Positions 1-7,907 of a stretch of DNA of 20,687 nucleotides are shown piece after piece. The stretch is from the NCBI GenBank assembly GCA_017420605.1, contig JAFOIS010000075.1, positions 1-20,687 on the forward strand, given 5' to 3'. Numbering within the stretch: position 1 is the first letter of the stretch; every line of letters starts with the position of its first letter. The notes beneath the pieces were generated by a model. It saw only the letters and a list, made by a program, of their open reading frames with translations, ran no database searches and had not been told where the DNA came from. A program made the position numbers and the translations under genes. The DNA comes from Lachnospiraceae bacterium. Lineage in GTDB: Bacteria; Bacillota; Clostridia; Lachnospirales; Lachnospiraceae.

Positions 1-126
1 CTCCTGCTCCGCCGCCGCGCCGGTCCGGCTGTCGATCGAGTCGTCCCGAAGGCAAAAGGAAACGAGATCACGGACGCTTGCCGTGATCTCACAGATCCCT
101 TCCTCTTCGCCTCTTCTGAACTCCAT
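1..126 (-). CDS. N-terminal fragment of a gene cut by the window edge; possible Rad3/DinG-type helicase
   Basis: An ATG at 124-126 on the minus strand follows a good ribosome site (GGAG, six bases upstream) and opens a frame of 42 codons that runs off the left edge without a stop. The peptide begins MEFRRGEEEG and continues with ITASVRDLVSFCLRDDSIDSR. The pattern SVRxLVxFxLRxxxIDxR resembles what I remember of the start of clostridial Rad3/DinG-like ATP-dependent helicases that carry an N-terminal nuclease-like domain. That match rests on memory of a short stretch, so the product is a suggestion only. The gene lies 54 bases downstream of the NYN-LOTUS gene on the same strand and is probably the next gene of the operon. 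Confidence 0.55.
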   Translation of the reverse strand, partial: MEFRRGEEEGICEITASVRDLVSFCLRDDSIDSRTGAAAEQE

Positions 127-180
127 ATCTTTCTCCGGATCCGGGCGGCGCACAGCGTTATGCCATGCGCGGCCGAATCC

Positions 181-1110
181 TCAGTGTCTCGGTACGTAAA
201 CGACTTTCCGATCGGCCTTTTCGCCCTGAATGGCGAGATTCGGAAGGCTGTCCACAAATTTGTATAGCTGGCTGTAGCCATACATTTTTACGTCGAAATC
301 CGGGAACTTCTTCCGGATCTCCTGACCGAGCGTCGAGAGCGCCATCGCTTTTCCGCCGTTCTTCCGGACGATCGATTCGATCTCCTGGCCGATATCCGTA
401 CTCTCCTCCTTGAACGAGATCACGGTATGATGGCCGGTCGTTTCGACTTTGAGAGAGCTTACGTCTGACAGGAATTTCGACAGCTGGCTGTATCCGAAGT
501 TCCGCACGTCAAAGTCCGGATAAATGTTGCGGAGTTTGCTGCCGATCTCGGAAAGATCCGTGGTCATCTTCCCGTTGTTCTCATTTTTCGTAAGGATATC
601 GATGATGGTCGATACGACGGCGTCACGGTCGATGGAAACACGTTCCGCTTTGCGCCGTTTCGGTTTTTCATCTTCGTCCTCCAGAAGATTCTCCAGTTCC
701 GTGAAGACCGTGCAGGCCGCGCGGAACGAATCCGGCGTCTTTTTTTCGCCCATGCCGATCAAGCTCTTGCCGGATTCCCTCAGGCGGCTGGCAAGCCTCG
801 TAAAATCACTGTCGCTCGATACGATGCAGAAGCCGTCGGTGTTGTCCGTATACAGAAGATCCATCGCGTCGATGATGAGCGCGGAATCTGTCGCATTCTT
901 GCCGGAAGTATTGGCGAACTGCTGGATCGGGATGATCGATTTCGCGAGAAGTTTTTTGGCCCAGCCCGCGTTCGCCGCGCTTGTGAAGTCTCCGTAAATG
1001 CGCCGGTACGTCACGATACCGTACTGGGCAAGTTCGTTCAGGATCCCGTCGATATACTTGTGTGATACGTTATCGGAATCGATGAGAAGTGCTATTTTTT
1101 TATCTTCCAT
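181..1110 (-). CDS. NYN-domain protein with two OST-HTH/LOTUS domains
   Basis: A 309-residue protein. Residues about 5-140 form a NYN (PIN-like) nuclease-type domain: LIDSDN near residues 9-14, the acidic NATDSALIIDAMD at 72-84, and the SSDSDF motif at 98-103 followed by RLASRLRESGKSLIGMGE. These acidic residues are those expected to bind metal in NYN/PIN enzymes acting on RNA. A charged linker (about 143-160) leads to two tandem OST-HTH/LOTUS domains (about 164-232 and 239-306). Each carries the same core, YPDFDVRNFGYSQLSKF and FPDFDVKMYGYSQLYKF. LOTUS domains are known as RNA-binding modules, so an RNA-directed nuclease is the likely role; the target is unknown. No signal peptide or membrane segment is visible, so it should be cytoplasmic. 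The start is ATG with a modest upstream GCAGG. It sits 39 bases after the PrsW-like gene in the polC operon. Confidence 0.88.
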   Translation of the reverse strand: MEDKKIALLIDSDNVSHKYIDGILNELAQYGIVTYRRIYGDFTSAANAGWAKKLLAKSIIPIQQFANTSGKNATDSALIIDAMDLLYTDNTDGFCIVSSDSDFTRLASRLRESGKSLIGMGEKKTPDSFRAACTVFTELENLLEDEDEKPKRRKAERVSIDRDAVVSTIIDILTKNENNGKMTTDLSEIGSKLRNIYPDFDVRNFGYSQLSKFLSDVSSLKVETTGHHTVISFKEESTDIGQEIESIVRKNGGKAMALSTLGQEIRKKFPDFDVKMYGYSQLYKFVDSLPNLAIQGEKADRKVVYVPRH

Positions 1111-1149
1111 TTTTACCTGCTTTCCTGCTTAATGGCATATTTCATTTTT

Positions 1150-1878
1150 TTATACGGGCGAATCGGTCGCGGATTCCCGTCTTACCAGGCGGAAAATGCC
1201 GATATAGAGCCCGATCACAAAGACAATAAATAGGATCATGGCCAGCGGGCTTCCGATCATCAGGCACGCGTCAAAGAACCCGTGAAGGAGGACCGCGAAA
1301 ACGTACGCGCATGTACGGTTGCGTGACGCGCTTTTTTCATCTCCGTACCGCTCAAACAGCTTTGCGCGTCCGAGAAACGTACCCATGATCACGGCAAAGG
1401 ACATATGTCCCGGGATCGAGAGGATCGCGCGGACCGGGGCGACCGAGATCCCGTACTGCATGACATAGAGCACGTTTTCAAATGCCGCAAACCCGAGTGA
1501 AACGAATACGGAATATACGATCGCATCAAAGCGGAAATTAAAGTTCGGATTCGACCAGGTACGCGCTTTGAGCAGAACGTACTTTGCTCCTTCCTCTACG
1601 GCCGCAACGACGAGGAACGCCATTACGATGGCATAGGAAGGGCTGTCCGGACTGAGCTGCGAAAGGTTGAGGATCTTTGTTCCGACCGTTTCGATGACGA
1701 TGGAGATGATCCCGGCCAGCATGCCGAGTACGATAAGGCCGAACAGTAGTCCCGCCGGTTCCTTTTCGATCCTGTCCCTTCGATAGATATAGATCATCAG
1801 GATGATGGCCGGCAGCAGCGCTGCCGCGATACCGAAGCCGTCGACAAGTTTCAGAAAAAAGAGGGGCAGAAAGAACAT
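1150..1878 (-). CDS. prsW: PrsW-family glutamic-type intramembrane protease
   Basis: A 242-residue multi-pass membrane protein of the PrsW/CPBP-like (M82) family, whose members cleave membrane-bound substrates such as anti-sigma factors. Family motifs are all visible: DRIEKEP after the first membrane segment (about 35-41), the EExxK motif in AAVEEGAKYVLLK (E95, E96, K99), FDAIVYSVFVSLGFAAFENVLY (E134), the IPGH motif (H158) and LLHGFFDACL (H199, D203). I chose the ATG at 1876-1878, which has AAAGGAGAAGAAAA directly upstream. A longer in-frame reading reaches 1947 but would overlap the end of polC and has no comparable ribosome site. The polC stop lies 13 bases upstream, overlapping the ribosome site region, which suggests coupled translation. 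No substrate can be named: the window contains no recognisable anti-sigma factor. Confidence 0.88.
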   Translation of the reverse strand: MFFLPLFFLKLVDGFGIAAALLPAIILMIYIYRRDRIEKEPAGLLFGLIVLGMLAGIISIVIETVGTKILNLSQLSPDSPSYAIVMAFLVVAAVEEGAKYVLLKARTWSNPNFNFRFDAIVYSVFVSLGFAAFENVLYVMQYGISVAPVRAILSIPGHMSFAVIMGTFLGRAKLFERYGDEKSASRNRTCAYVFAVLLHGFFDACLMIGSPLAMILFIVFVIGLYIGIFRLVRRESATDSPV

Positions 1879-1891
1879 TTTTCTTCTCCTT

Positions 1892-4800
1892 TCACCGGTC
1901 AAAGATAGACATCTGGTTCGATTCCGGGATCTGCCCGAGGATCCCAAGGTCTTCCATCAGATCCGCGATCGTTTTTGATACGTGCGAACGGTTGCGGAAA
2001 TCGTCTTTGCTCAGGAAACTGCCTTCTTTTGCGGCATTATAAAGACCCACGGCCGCCGTTTCTCCCAGGCCGTCGATCGCCGTAAATGCCGGCAGGATCT
2101 TTCCATCCACGATTTTGAAATGCTTTGCCGATGATTCATAGAGATCGATCGGCAGGAAGCTTATCCCGCGCGCATACATTTCCCGCGCGATATACATGTC
2201 GCGCAGCAGATCATCCTCCGTCGCGGTGCGCATATTCTTGCTTTTTTCCTCAAGTTCCCGGATATGGGCGCCGAGCCTTTCGGGGCCAAGGCACATCTTC
2301 TCGTAGGAAAAGCCTTTCGAACGGATCGAAAAATAGGCTGCGTAATACGCCGCGGGATAATAGACCTTATAATAGGCGATCCGGAGCGCGTTCATGACAT
2401 AGGCGGCCGCATGCGCCTTCGGGAACATATACTTGATCTGCTTGCAAGACCAGATGTACCAGTCCGGCACGCTGCACGCGCGCATCTCCTCTTCCATCTG
2501 CGGCGTGAGCCCCTTTCCCTTCCGGACGGATTCCATGATCTTAAAAGAGTGCTCGGGTTCGACACCGCGCCCGATCAGATAAAGCATAATGTCATCACGG
2601 GTGCAGATCGCTGTCGAAAGTGTCGCGTCCCCGTCCCGGATCAGCTTCTGGGCATTGTCGAGCCAGACGTTGGTGCCGTGCGAAAGACCCGAGATCCGTA
2701 TCAGTTCCGCAACGGTCGAAGGCTTCGTATCGAGCAGCATGCCGATAACGAAATTCGTCCCGAACTCGGGGATCCCCAGTACACCGAGCTGTACACCGCC
2801 GATGTCCTCCGGTGAGATCCCGAGCGCCTCCGTGGAACTGAACAGGGAAATGACTTTCGGATCGTTGAGCGGGACCGTTCGCGGATCGACGCCGGTCAGA
2901 TCCTGCAGCATGCGGATCATGGACGGATCATCGTGACCGAGAATATCCAGCTTTAAAAGGTTCTTATCGATCGAATGATAATCAAAATGTGTCGTGATGA
3001 CGCTGCCCGGCTTATTCGCGGGATACTGCACCGGCGTGAAGGTGTTGATATCCATTCCGCGCGGCACGACGATAACGCCTCCCGGGTGCTGACCGGTCGT
3101 TGCCTTTACACCCTCGCACCCGTGCGAAAGCCTCATGATCTCGCAGTTCCTTCTGACTTCTCCACGCTTTTCGAAGTACCCTTTGACGTATCCGATCGCA
3201 GTCCGGTCGGCTACCGTACCGATCGTACCGGCTTTGAAGGTCTGTCCCTTTCCGAAGATCTCTTCGGTATAGGCCTGCGCAACGTTCTGCTCCTCTCCGG
3301 AAAAATTGAGATCGATATCCGGCTCTTTATCGCCTTTGAACCCGAGAAACGTCTCAAACGGGATATCGAAGCCGTCTTTGCGGAGCGGTTTCCCGCAGAC
3401 AGGACACAGCCGGTCCGGCATATCGCACCCCGCCTCGCCCGTGTATTTCTTTACTTCTTCGGAATCAAAATCGACATAATGGCAGGACGTGCAGTAATAG
3501 TGCGGCGGCAGCGGATTCACCTCGGTGATATCCGACATCGTCGCGGCAAACGAAGATCCGACAGAGCCCCGCGATCCGACGATATATCCGTCTTCCTCCG
3601 ACTTCGCGACCAGCTTTTTCGCGATGATATACATGACGGAATAACCGTTGCCGATAATGGAATCCAGTTCCCGTGTAAGACGCTGCTCCACGATCGGCGG
3701 CAGCGGATCCCCGTACATCGCGTGTGCTTTCGTAAGGCACGATTCCTTCAGGATCTCCGAAGAATTCGGGATCGACGGCGGGCATTTTTCCGGATAGATC
3801 GGCGAAACGTTCCCGCACATGCCGGCGATCATGGCAGGAGCTTCGATCACGACTTCGCGGGCTTTTTCTTCGCCCAGATACGAAAACTCGGACAGCATTT
3901 CGTCTGTCGTGCGGAAATACAGCGGGGCGGTCTGCTCTTCGTCCATGCCGTGGCTGGAAAGAATAATGCGCCGGTAGATCTCGTCTTCCGGGTCGAGGAA
4001 ATGCACGTCGCCGGTCGCAACGACGGGTTTTCCGAATTCTTCTCCGTAAGAGACGATACGCCGGTTGATGTCGCGGATCTCTTCCGCTGTCGTAATGCCG
4101 TATCTTGCGTCGCCCAGAAGATAGGCGTTGTTGGATTGCGGCATGATCTCCAGATAATCATAAAACGAGATCAGACGCGCAAGTTCCGCATCCGGCGCAT
4201 TGCGCAGGATCGCCTGGTAGACTTCTCCCGCGGAACAGGCGGAACCGATGAGCAGTCCTTCCCTCTTTTTCGCAAGAAGACTCTTCGGGATGCGCGGACG
4301 GTTGCGGAAATACCGGAGGTGCGATTCGGACACCAGACTGTAGAGGTTCCGGCGTCCTTCTTCGCTCCGCGTAAGGATACATACATGGAAATACGGGGAC
4401 GACAGAATATGCTCATACGAGGAGCTTCCTTCCTCCGCCAGCTGCCGGAAAGAATCGATCTCTTTATCGCGCAGGTCATGCACCAGTACGCCGTACGCAT
4501 CCTTCATGGCGTCCGCGCGGTGTCCTGCACGGATATTTCCTTCGCATTTGACGTGCAGCGTCCGCGCGTAGCGTTCGAATTTCGCACGCGGCGGAATATC
4601 GTAAAAAAGACGAAGCGCGAGCATCATATCGAGACGGAGCGCAGGAAACGAAACGCCGGCCTCCTCCGCGGATCTTTCAAGGAAACCCATCTCCGCGCCG
4701 ATATCGAAAGCCGCAAGGCAGGCGCCTTCACAGAAAGCGGCAAAGCTTTTTACCGCATCCGTAACAGACGGCATGCCGGAAAGATCACGGTCCGAAAGAC

Positions 4801-6268
4801 CGGAGATCTGCTCAAACGCAAACGCGAGCGGAACGCCCGGATCTGCGAGCGTATGAAAACTGCGCACGGCGCCGCCGGGCTCGATGCGGTGCGCCGCGAT
4901 CTCGACGATATGATGCTTATACGGGCTGTGGCCTGTGGTAAGCAGAGAAAACACAACGACCGGGATCTCTCCGATTTTCTCTTCAGAAGCGCCTTCCACG
5001 ACGCGCCGGCTGTCGTCGACGAGATAACCTTCCATACCGTAGATGATCTTGAAATCAGCGTCTGCCGGAATACCGCCCTTGCCGCCGATCGTATGCAGCG
5101 CGTCCGGAAACGCCTGGACGATCCCGTGATCCGTCACCGCCATGGCTTTATGCCCCCAGCGGTAAGCCTGCACGAGAAGATCCTTAACGTCCGTTACGGC
5201 GTCCATTTCGCTCATTTTTGTATGGCAGTGCAGTTCGATGCGTTTATCGGGCGAACGGTCTTCCCTGATCGTCCGGATCGGATCCGCTTCACGGATCCCC
5301 GTCACACTGCGGATCATGAACTCGCGGTCGAATTCGTCATAGGCAGCTATGCCGTGCACGACCAGCGTTTTGCCGATGCGCAGCGTTTTCCTGAAAAGAT
5401 CCGCTTCTTCCTTTTCCGCAAACAGTTTCATCCGGATACTGTCGGTATAATCGGTAATGGAGAATGTAAAAATGACTTTGCCGGTTTTCGTCTCCCGTTC
5501 GTCGACCGCGAAAATATCGCCGCGTACGGTCACCTCGCCGGGTTCGGATGTGATCATATCCATCCGGACCGGTTCTCCCTCGAAACTTTTCCCGTAGATC
5601 ATATCGGGATCCGGGCGGACAAAACCTTTCCGGGAAGACGTTCTTGCATTGTGGGAAGGAAGCCGTACCTTCTTCCCTTCACTTTCCGCTTTTTCTTTGC
5701 GCGCGCGCCGGATCCGCATCAGTTCTTCTACGTGCGCGTCCACGGAACGGTCGTCTCCGGAGACCGTAAGGCTTTCGTCGGCAACGGACGTCATCGTGAC
5801 ACTGAAGCCCGCGCGTTCACGGAAAACACGTTCCAGATAGTCTGTCAGCCTTTCACTCATTTCCTCGGCGATCAGGCCGGCCGGCAGATGCCAGACTATC
5901 TCCCCGTCCGAAAAATCCGGCGAAGCGTCCGAAAGAAGTTCCGCCGTCAGCGGACTTCTCTCCGAGAGTTCATCGATGAGGCTTTTCTTATACTGTTCGT
6001 AGAACAGCTCCGGCGTATACCGCTCGGACAGCAGGAAACGTACGGACAGCTTCGCGTTCATCGAAAGACCGCTGAGTATCTGTTCCGTAAGCGCGTTTTC
6101 GAGTTCCCGGATCTCTCCGTAGGTTAGGAGATGCCGGCTTGCGGCATGCACGAAAAGGATATGCTTCGCGGAGCTGCAGAGCACGCGTTCGACCGTAATG
6201 GCAGAAAGCACCGCGGTAAGATCGTCTCTTACCGAAAGATCCGGGAAAACCTCTGTAAATGCTTTCAT
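1892..6268 (-). CDS. polC: DNA polymerase III PolC-type alpha subunit
   Basis: The replicative polymerase of low-GC Gram-positive bacteria, 1458 residues, close to the usual ~1440. Order of domains: N-terminal domain, OB fold (about 245-325), PHP domain beginning IELHCHT (344-350) with AVTDH (377-381), an inserted exonuclease-type domain (about 434-600), the rest of PHP (NLYSLVSESH, ATGDVHF), then the palm with SRGSVGSSFAA, a zinc motif with cysteines 926, 929, 948, 955 and 958, and PDIDLNFSGE (D984, D986). The tail contains QMSIF (1452-1456), which fits the sliding-clamp-binding motif found at the end of PolC. Oddity: in the exonuclease domain the catalytic acids are gone. VVFDxETTG reads VVFSLLTTG (S441, L443), the motif II aspartate is E526, and motif III is altered. 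The ATG at 6266-6268 has GGGAG ten bases upstream. It follows ispG by 54 bases. Confidence 0.97.
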   Translation of the reverse strand: MKAFTEVFPDLSVRDDLTAVLSAITVERVLCSSAKHILFVHAASRHLLTYGEIRELENALTEQILSGLSMNAKLSVRFLLSERYTPELFYEQYKKSLIDELSERSPLTAELLSDASPDFSDGEIVWHLPAGLIAEEMSERLTDYLERVFRERAGFSVTMTSVADESLTVSGDDRSVDAHVEELMRIRRARKEKAESEGKKVRLPSHNARTSSRKGFVRPDPDMIYGKSFEGEPVRMDMITSEPGEVTVRGDIFAVDERETKTGKVIFTFSITDYTDSIRMKLFAEKEEADLFRKTLRIGKTLVVHGIAAYDEFDREFMIRSVTGIREADPIRTIREDRSPDKRIELHCHTKMSEMDAVTDVKDLLVQAYRWGHKAMAVTDHGIVQAFPDALHTIGGKGGIPADADFKIIYGMEGYLVDDSRRVVEGASEEKIGEIPVVVFSLLTTGHSPYKHHIVEIAAHRIEPGGAVRSFHTLADPGVPLAFAFEQISGLSDRDLSGMPSVTDAVKSFAAFCEGACLAAFDIGAEMGFLERSAEEAGVSFPALRLDMMLALRLFYDIPPRAKFERYARTLHVKCEGNIRAGHRADAMKDAYGVLVHDLRDKEIDSFRQLAEEGSSSYEHILSSPYFHVCILTRSEEGRRNLYSLVSESHLRYFRNRPRIPKSLLAKKREGLLIGSACSAGEVYQAILRNAPDAELARLISFYDYLEIMPQSNNAYLLGDARYGITTAEEIRDINRRIVSYGEEFGKPVVATGDVHFLDPEDEIYRRIILSSHGMDEEQTAPLYFRTTDEMLSEFSYLGEEKAREVVIEAPAMIAGMCGNVSPIYPEKCPPSIPNSSEILKESCLTKAHAMYGDPLPPIVEQRLTRELDSIIGNGYSVMYIIAKKLVAKSEEDGYIVGSRGSVGSSFAATMSDITEVNPLPPHYYCTSCHYVDFDSEEVKKYTGEAGCDMPDRLCPVCGKPLRKDGFDIPFETFLGFKGDKEPDIDLNFSGEEQNVAQAYTEEIFGKGQTFKAGTIGTVADRTAIGYVKGYFEKRGEVRRNCEIMRLSHGCEGVKATTGQHPGGVIVVPRGMDINTFTPVQYPANKPGSVITTHFDYHSIDKNLLKLDILGHDDPSMIRMLQDLTGVDPRTVPLNDPKVISLFSSTEALGISPEDIGGVQLGVLGIPEFGTNFVIGMLLDTKPSTVAELIRISGLSHGTNVWLDNAQKLIRDGDATLSTAICTRDDIMLYLIGRGVEPEHSFKIMESVRKGKGLTPQMEEEMRACSVPDWYIWSCKQIKYMFPKAHAAAYVMNALRIAYYKVYYPAAYYAAYFSIRSKGFSYEKMCLGPERLGAHIRELEEKSKNMRTATEDDLLRDMYIAREMYARGISFLPIDLYESSAKHFKIVDGKILPAFTAIDGLGETAAVGLYNAAKEGSFLSKDDFRNRSHVSKTIADLMEDLGILGQIPESNQMSIFDR
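4469..4969 (-). other. Degenerate DEDDh exonuclease domain inside PolC
   Basis: Codons for residues about 434-600 of PolC. The fold-level pattern of the proofreading domain is easy to follow (VVVFSLLTTG, HHIVEIAAHRI, ISGLSDRDLSGMPSV, LAAFDIGAEMGFL, LDMMLALRLF, AGHRADAMKDAYGVL). The motif I acids (D and E of DxETTG) are Ser441 and Leu443. In motif II the sequence usually read as AHNASFDMGFL is AFDIGAEMGFL, so Asp becomes Glu526. In motif III the His583 is kept, but the following Asp is at +3 and +7 instead of +5. I checked the two motif I codons directly on the DNA (4946-4948 and 4940-4942). The reading frame is unbroken. Confidence 0.85.
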
Positions 6269-6322
6269 ATCTTTCGTGCTCCCGCGTATGCCGCGTTCAG
6301 TAAATTCGTGGGTACTATGTCT

Positions 6323-7378
6323 TTACGGCTGCCCGCTGCGGATCAGCTGCATCAGTGCCGGCACGAGTTCGTCCTCCGGCAGCTTTGCTATGATCTCCCC
6401 TTTACGGAAAAGCAGCCCTTCGCCGATTCCGCCGGCGATCCCGAAATCCGCTTCCTTTGCTTCACCCGGTCCGTTGACGACACAGCCCATCACGGCCACC
6501 TTGAGCGGCCTGTCGATGTCCCGTACAGCGTCCGTTACCTTTTTTGCAAGACCGATCAGATCGATCCGTGTTCTGCCGCACGTCGGACACGCAATCACTT
6601 CCACACCCTGTTTCCTGAGGCCCAACGTGCGGAGGATGCGTTTCGCGCACAGAACTTCTTCGACCGGATCACCTGTCAGGGAAACGCGGACCGTATCTCC
6701 GATCCCCTGATATAAAAGGATGCCGATCCCGACGGCGGACTTAACGATGCCGTCTTCCGGGATGCCTGCCTCCGTAATACCGATATGAACCGGGTAATCC
6801 GTCTGCTCCGCAAGGATCCTGTGAGCTTCGATGCATTCCGGCACGTCTGTCGTTTTGATGCTGATCACGATGTTTTCATAACCGAGCGACTCAACAGCCG
6901 CAACCTCTCCGAGTGCGGATTCCGCGAGTCCTTCTGCCGTGACGCCGCCGTATTTTTTGACGATATCCTTCCGCAGCGATCCGGAATTAACACCTACACG
7001 TATCGGGATGCCGCGTTGTTTCGCTGCTTCAACGACTGCGGATACCTCTTCTCTCCCGCCGATATTTCCGGGATTGATACGTACTTTATCCGCCCCGTTC
7101 CGGATAGAAGCGACAGCCAGCTTCCAGTCAAAATGAATATCCGCGACAAGCGGGATATGGATCGCGCGGCGTATCTTTGAGAGCGCCTCCGCATCCTCCG
7201 GGGATGGAACGGCGCAGCGCACGATTTCGCAGCCTGCTTCTTCCAGCGCATGGATCTGGCGGATCGTCGCGTCGGCATCCGCTGTCCGGGTATTCGTCAT
7301 AGACTGGATCAGGATCGGGTTTCCCCCGCCGATCACGGCATCGCCGATCCGTATCTCCCTGGTCTTATGCCGCATCAT
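6323..7378 (-). CDS. ispG: 4-hydroxy-3-methylbut-2-enyl diphosphate synthase (IspG/GcpE)
   Basis: This enzyme makes HMBPP from MEcPP in the methylerythritol phosphate (non-mevalonate) isoprenoid pathway, using a [4Fe-4S] cluster. The protein is 351 residues. The TIM-barrel half carries NPILIQSMTNT (20-30), VADIHFD (78-84) and KVRINPGNIG (98-107). The C-terminal cluster domain has ACPTCGRTRIDL (C264, C267) and VMGCVVNGPGEAKEADFGIAGG (C299, E306), giving all three cluster cysteines and the conserved glutamate. It overlaps dfrA: the dfrA TGA lies inside the ATGATG that begins ispG, and the ribosome site AGGAG is within the last dfrA codons. The second ATG (7375) is better spaced from AGGAG, so the true start may be one codon later. 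ispG next to polC is a familiar clostridial arrangement; the usual dxr and rseP neighbours are absent here. Confidence 0.97.
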   Translation of the reverse strand: MMRHKTREIRIGDAVIGGGNPILIQSMTNTRTADADATIRQIHALEEAGCEIVRCAVPSPEDAEALSKIRRAIHIPLVADIHFDWKLAVASIRNGADKVRINPGNIGGREEVSAVVEAAKQRGIPIRVGVNSGSLRKDIVKKYGGVTAEGLAESALGEVAAVESLGYENIVISIKTTDVPECIEAHRILAEQTDYPVHIGITEAGIPEDGIVKSAVGIGILLYQGIGDTVRVSLTGDPVEEVLCAKRILRTLGLRKQGVEVIACPTCGRTRIDLIGLAKKVTDAVRDIDRPLKVAVMGCVVNGPGEAKEADFGIAGGIGEGLLFRKGEIIAKLPEDELVPALMQLIRSGQP

Positions 7379-7866
7379 TTTCTCCTCTCATAGGTCATGA
7401 AACGGTAGATCACGTCAAAGTAGGTCTGTTCCTCGCCTTCTTCCGTAACTTCCCATTCCGGATCGCTGTCAAGATCCGGGAAATAGGTATCCGCGGCATA
7501 GGCAAAGTCAACGCGTGTCACGTAAGCGCGGTCCACGTATGGCAGAAACGCCCGGTAGATCTGGTCTCCGCCGATAATATAAACGTCGTCGGGATCTTCG
7601 TTTTTTACAAGTTCGAGCGCTTCTTCCACAGAATGCGCGCATTCTGCGCCTTCCGCCTGAAAATCAGGATTCCTGGTAAGAATGATGTTGCGCCTGTTTT
7701 TGAGCGGCCGTCCGCCGGGAAACGCGGCAAGTGTCTTTCTTCCGAGAACAACGCATTTTCCCTCCGTTTTCATGCGGAAAAACTTGCGGTCCGCCGGGAT
7801 CGATACAGGCTGTTTTCCTTCATTGCCGATGGCCCAGTTCTCATCTGCACAGACGATAGCGTTCAT
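7375..7866 (-). CDS. dfrA: Dihydrofolate reductase
   Basis: Reduces dihydrofolate to tetrahydrofolate with NADPH, regenerating the cofactor oxidised by ThyA, encoded just upstream. Length 163 residues is normal. Visible motifs: MNAIVCADENWAIGNEG at the start, IPADRKFFRMKT with the catalytic acidic residue, VVLGRKTLAAFPGGRPL, NIILTRN, and YIIGGDQIYRAFLPYVDRAYVT. The segment usually read as LPWHLPEDL is QPVSIPADR here, so the nearly universal active-site tryptophan (W22 in Escherichia coli numbering) is valine. I recall similar LVSIPAD sequences in Lachnospiraceae, so this is probably a clade variant rather than damage. The start ATG at 7864-7866 has GGAAGGAA upstream. It lies 41 bases after thyA, and its stop overlaps the ispG start. 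Confidence 0.96.
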   Translation of the reverse strand: MNAIVCADENWAIGNEGKQPVSIPADRKFFRMKTEGKCVVLGRKTLAAFPGGRPLKNRRNIILTRNPDFQAEGAECAHSVEEALELVKNEDPDDVYIIGGDQIYRAFLPYVDRAYVTRVDFAYAADTYFPDLDSDPEWEVTEEGEEQTYFDVIYRFMTYERRK

Positions 7867-7907
7867 ATTGATTCCTTCCTTTTTTCTTCCGTCAGTTTCG
7901 CGTACGT

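Noticed and set aside
1879..1947. Longer N-terminus for the PrsW-like protein
   Set aside because: It would overlap the end of polC, the added residues are not membrane-like, and the strong ribosome site lies before the ATG at 1878.
2975..6127. A 1050-codon open frame on the plus strand opposite polC
   Set aside because: It is aligned codon for codon with polC on the other strand, so it stays open only because polC avoids TTA, CTA and TCA codons. The peptide is rich in Arg, Asp, His and Phe without family motifs.
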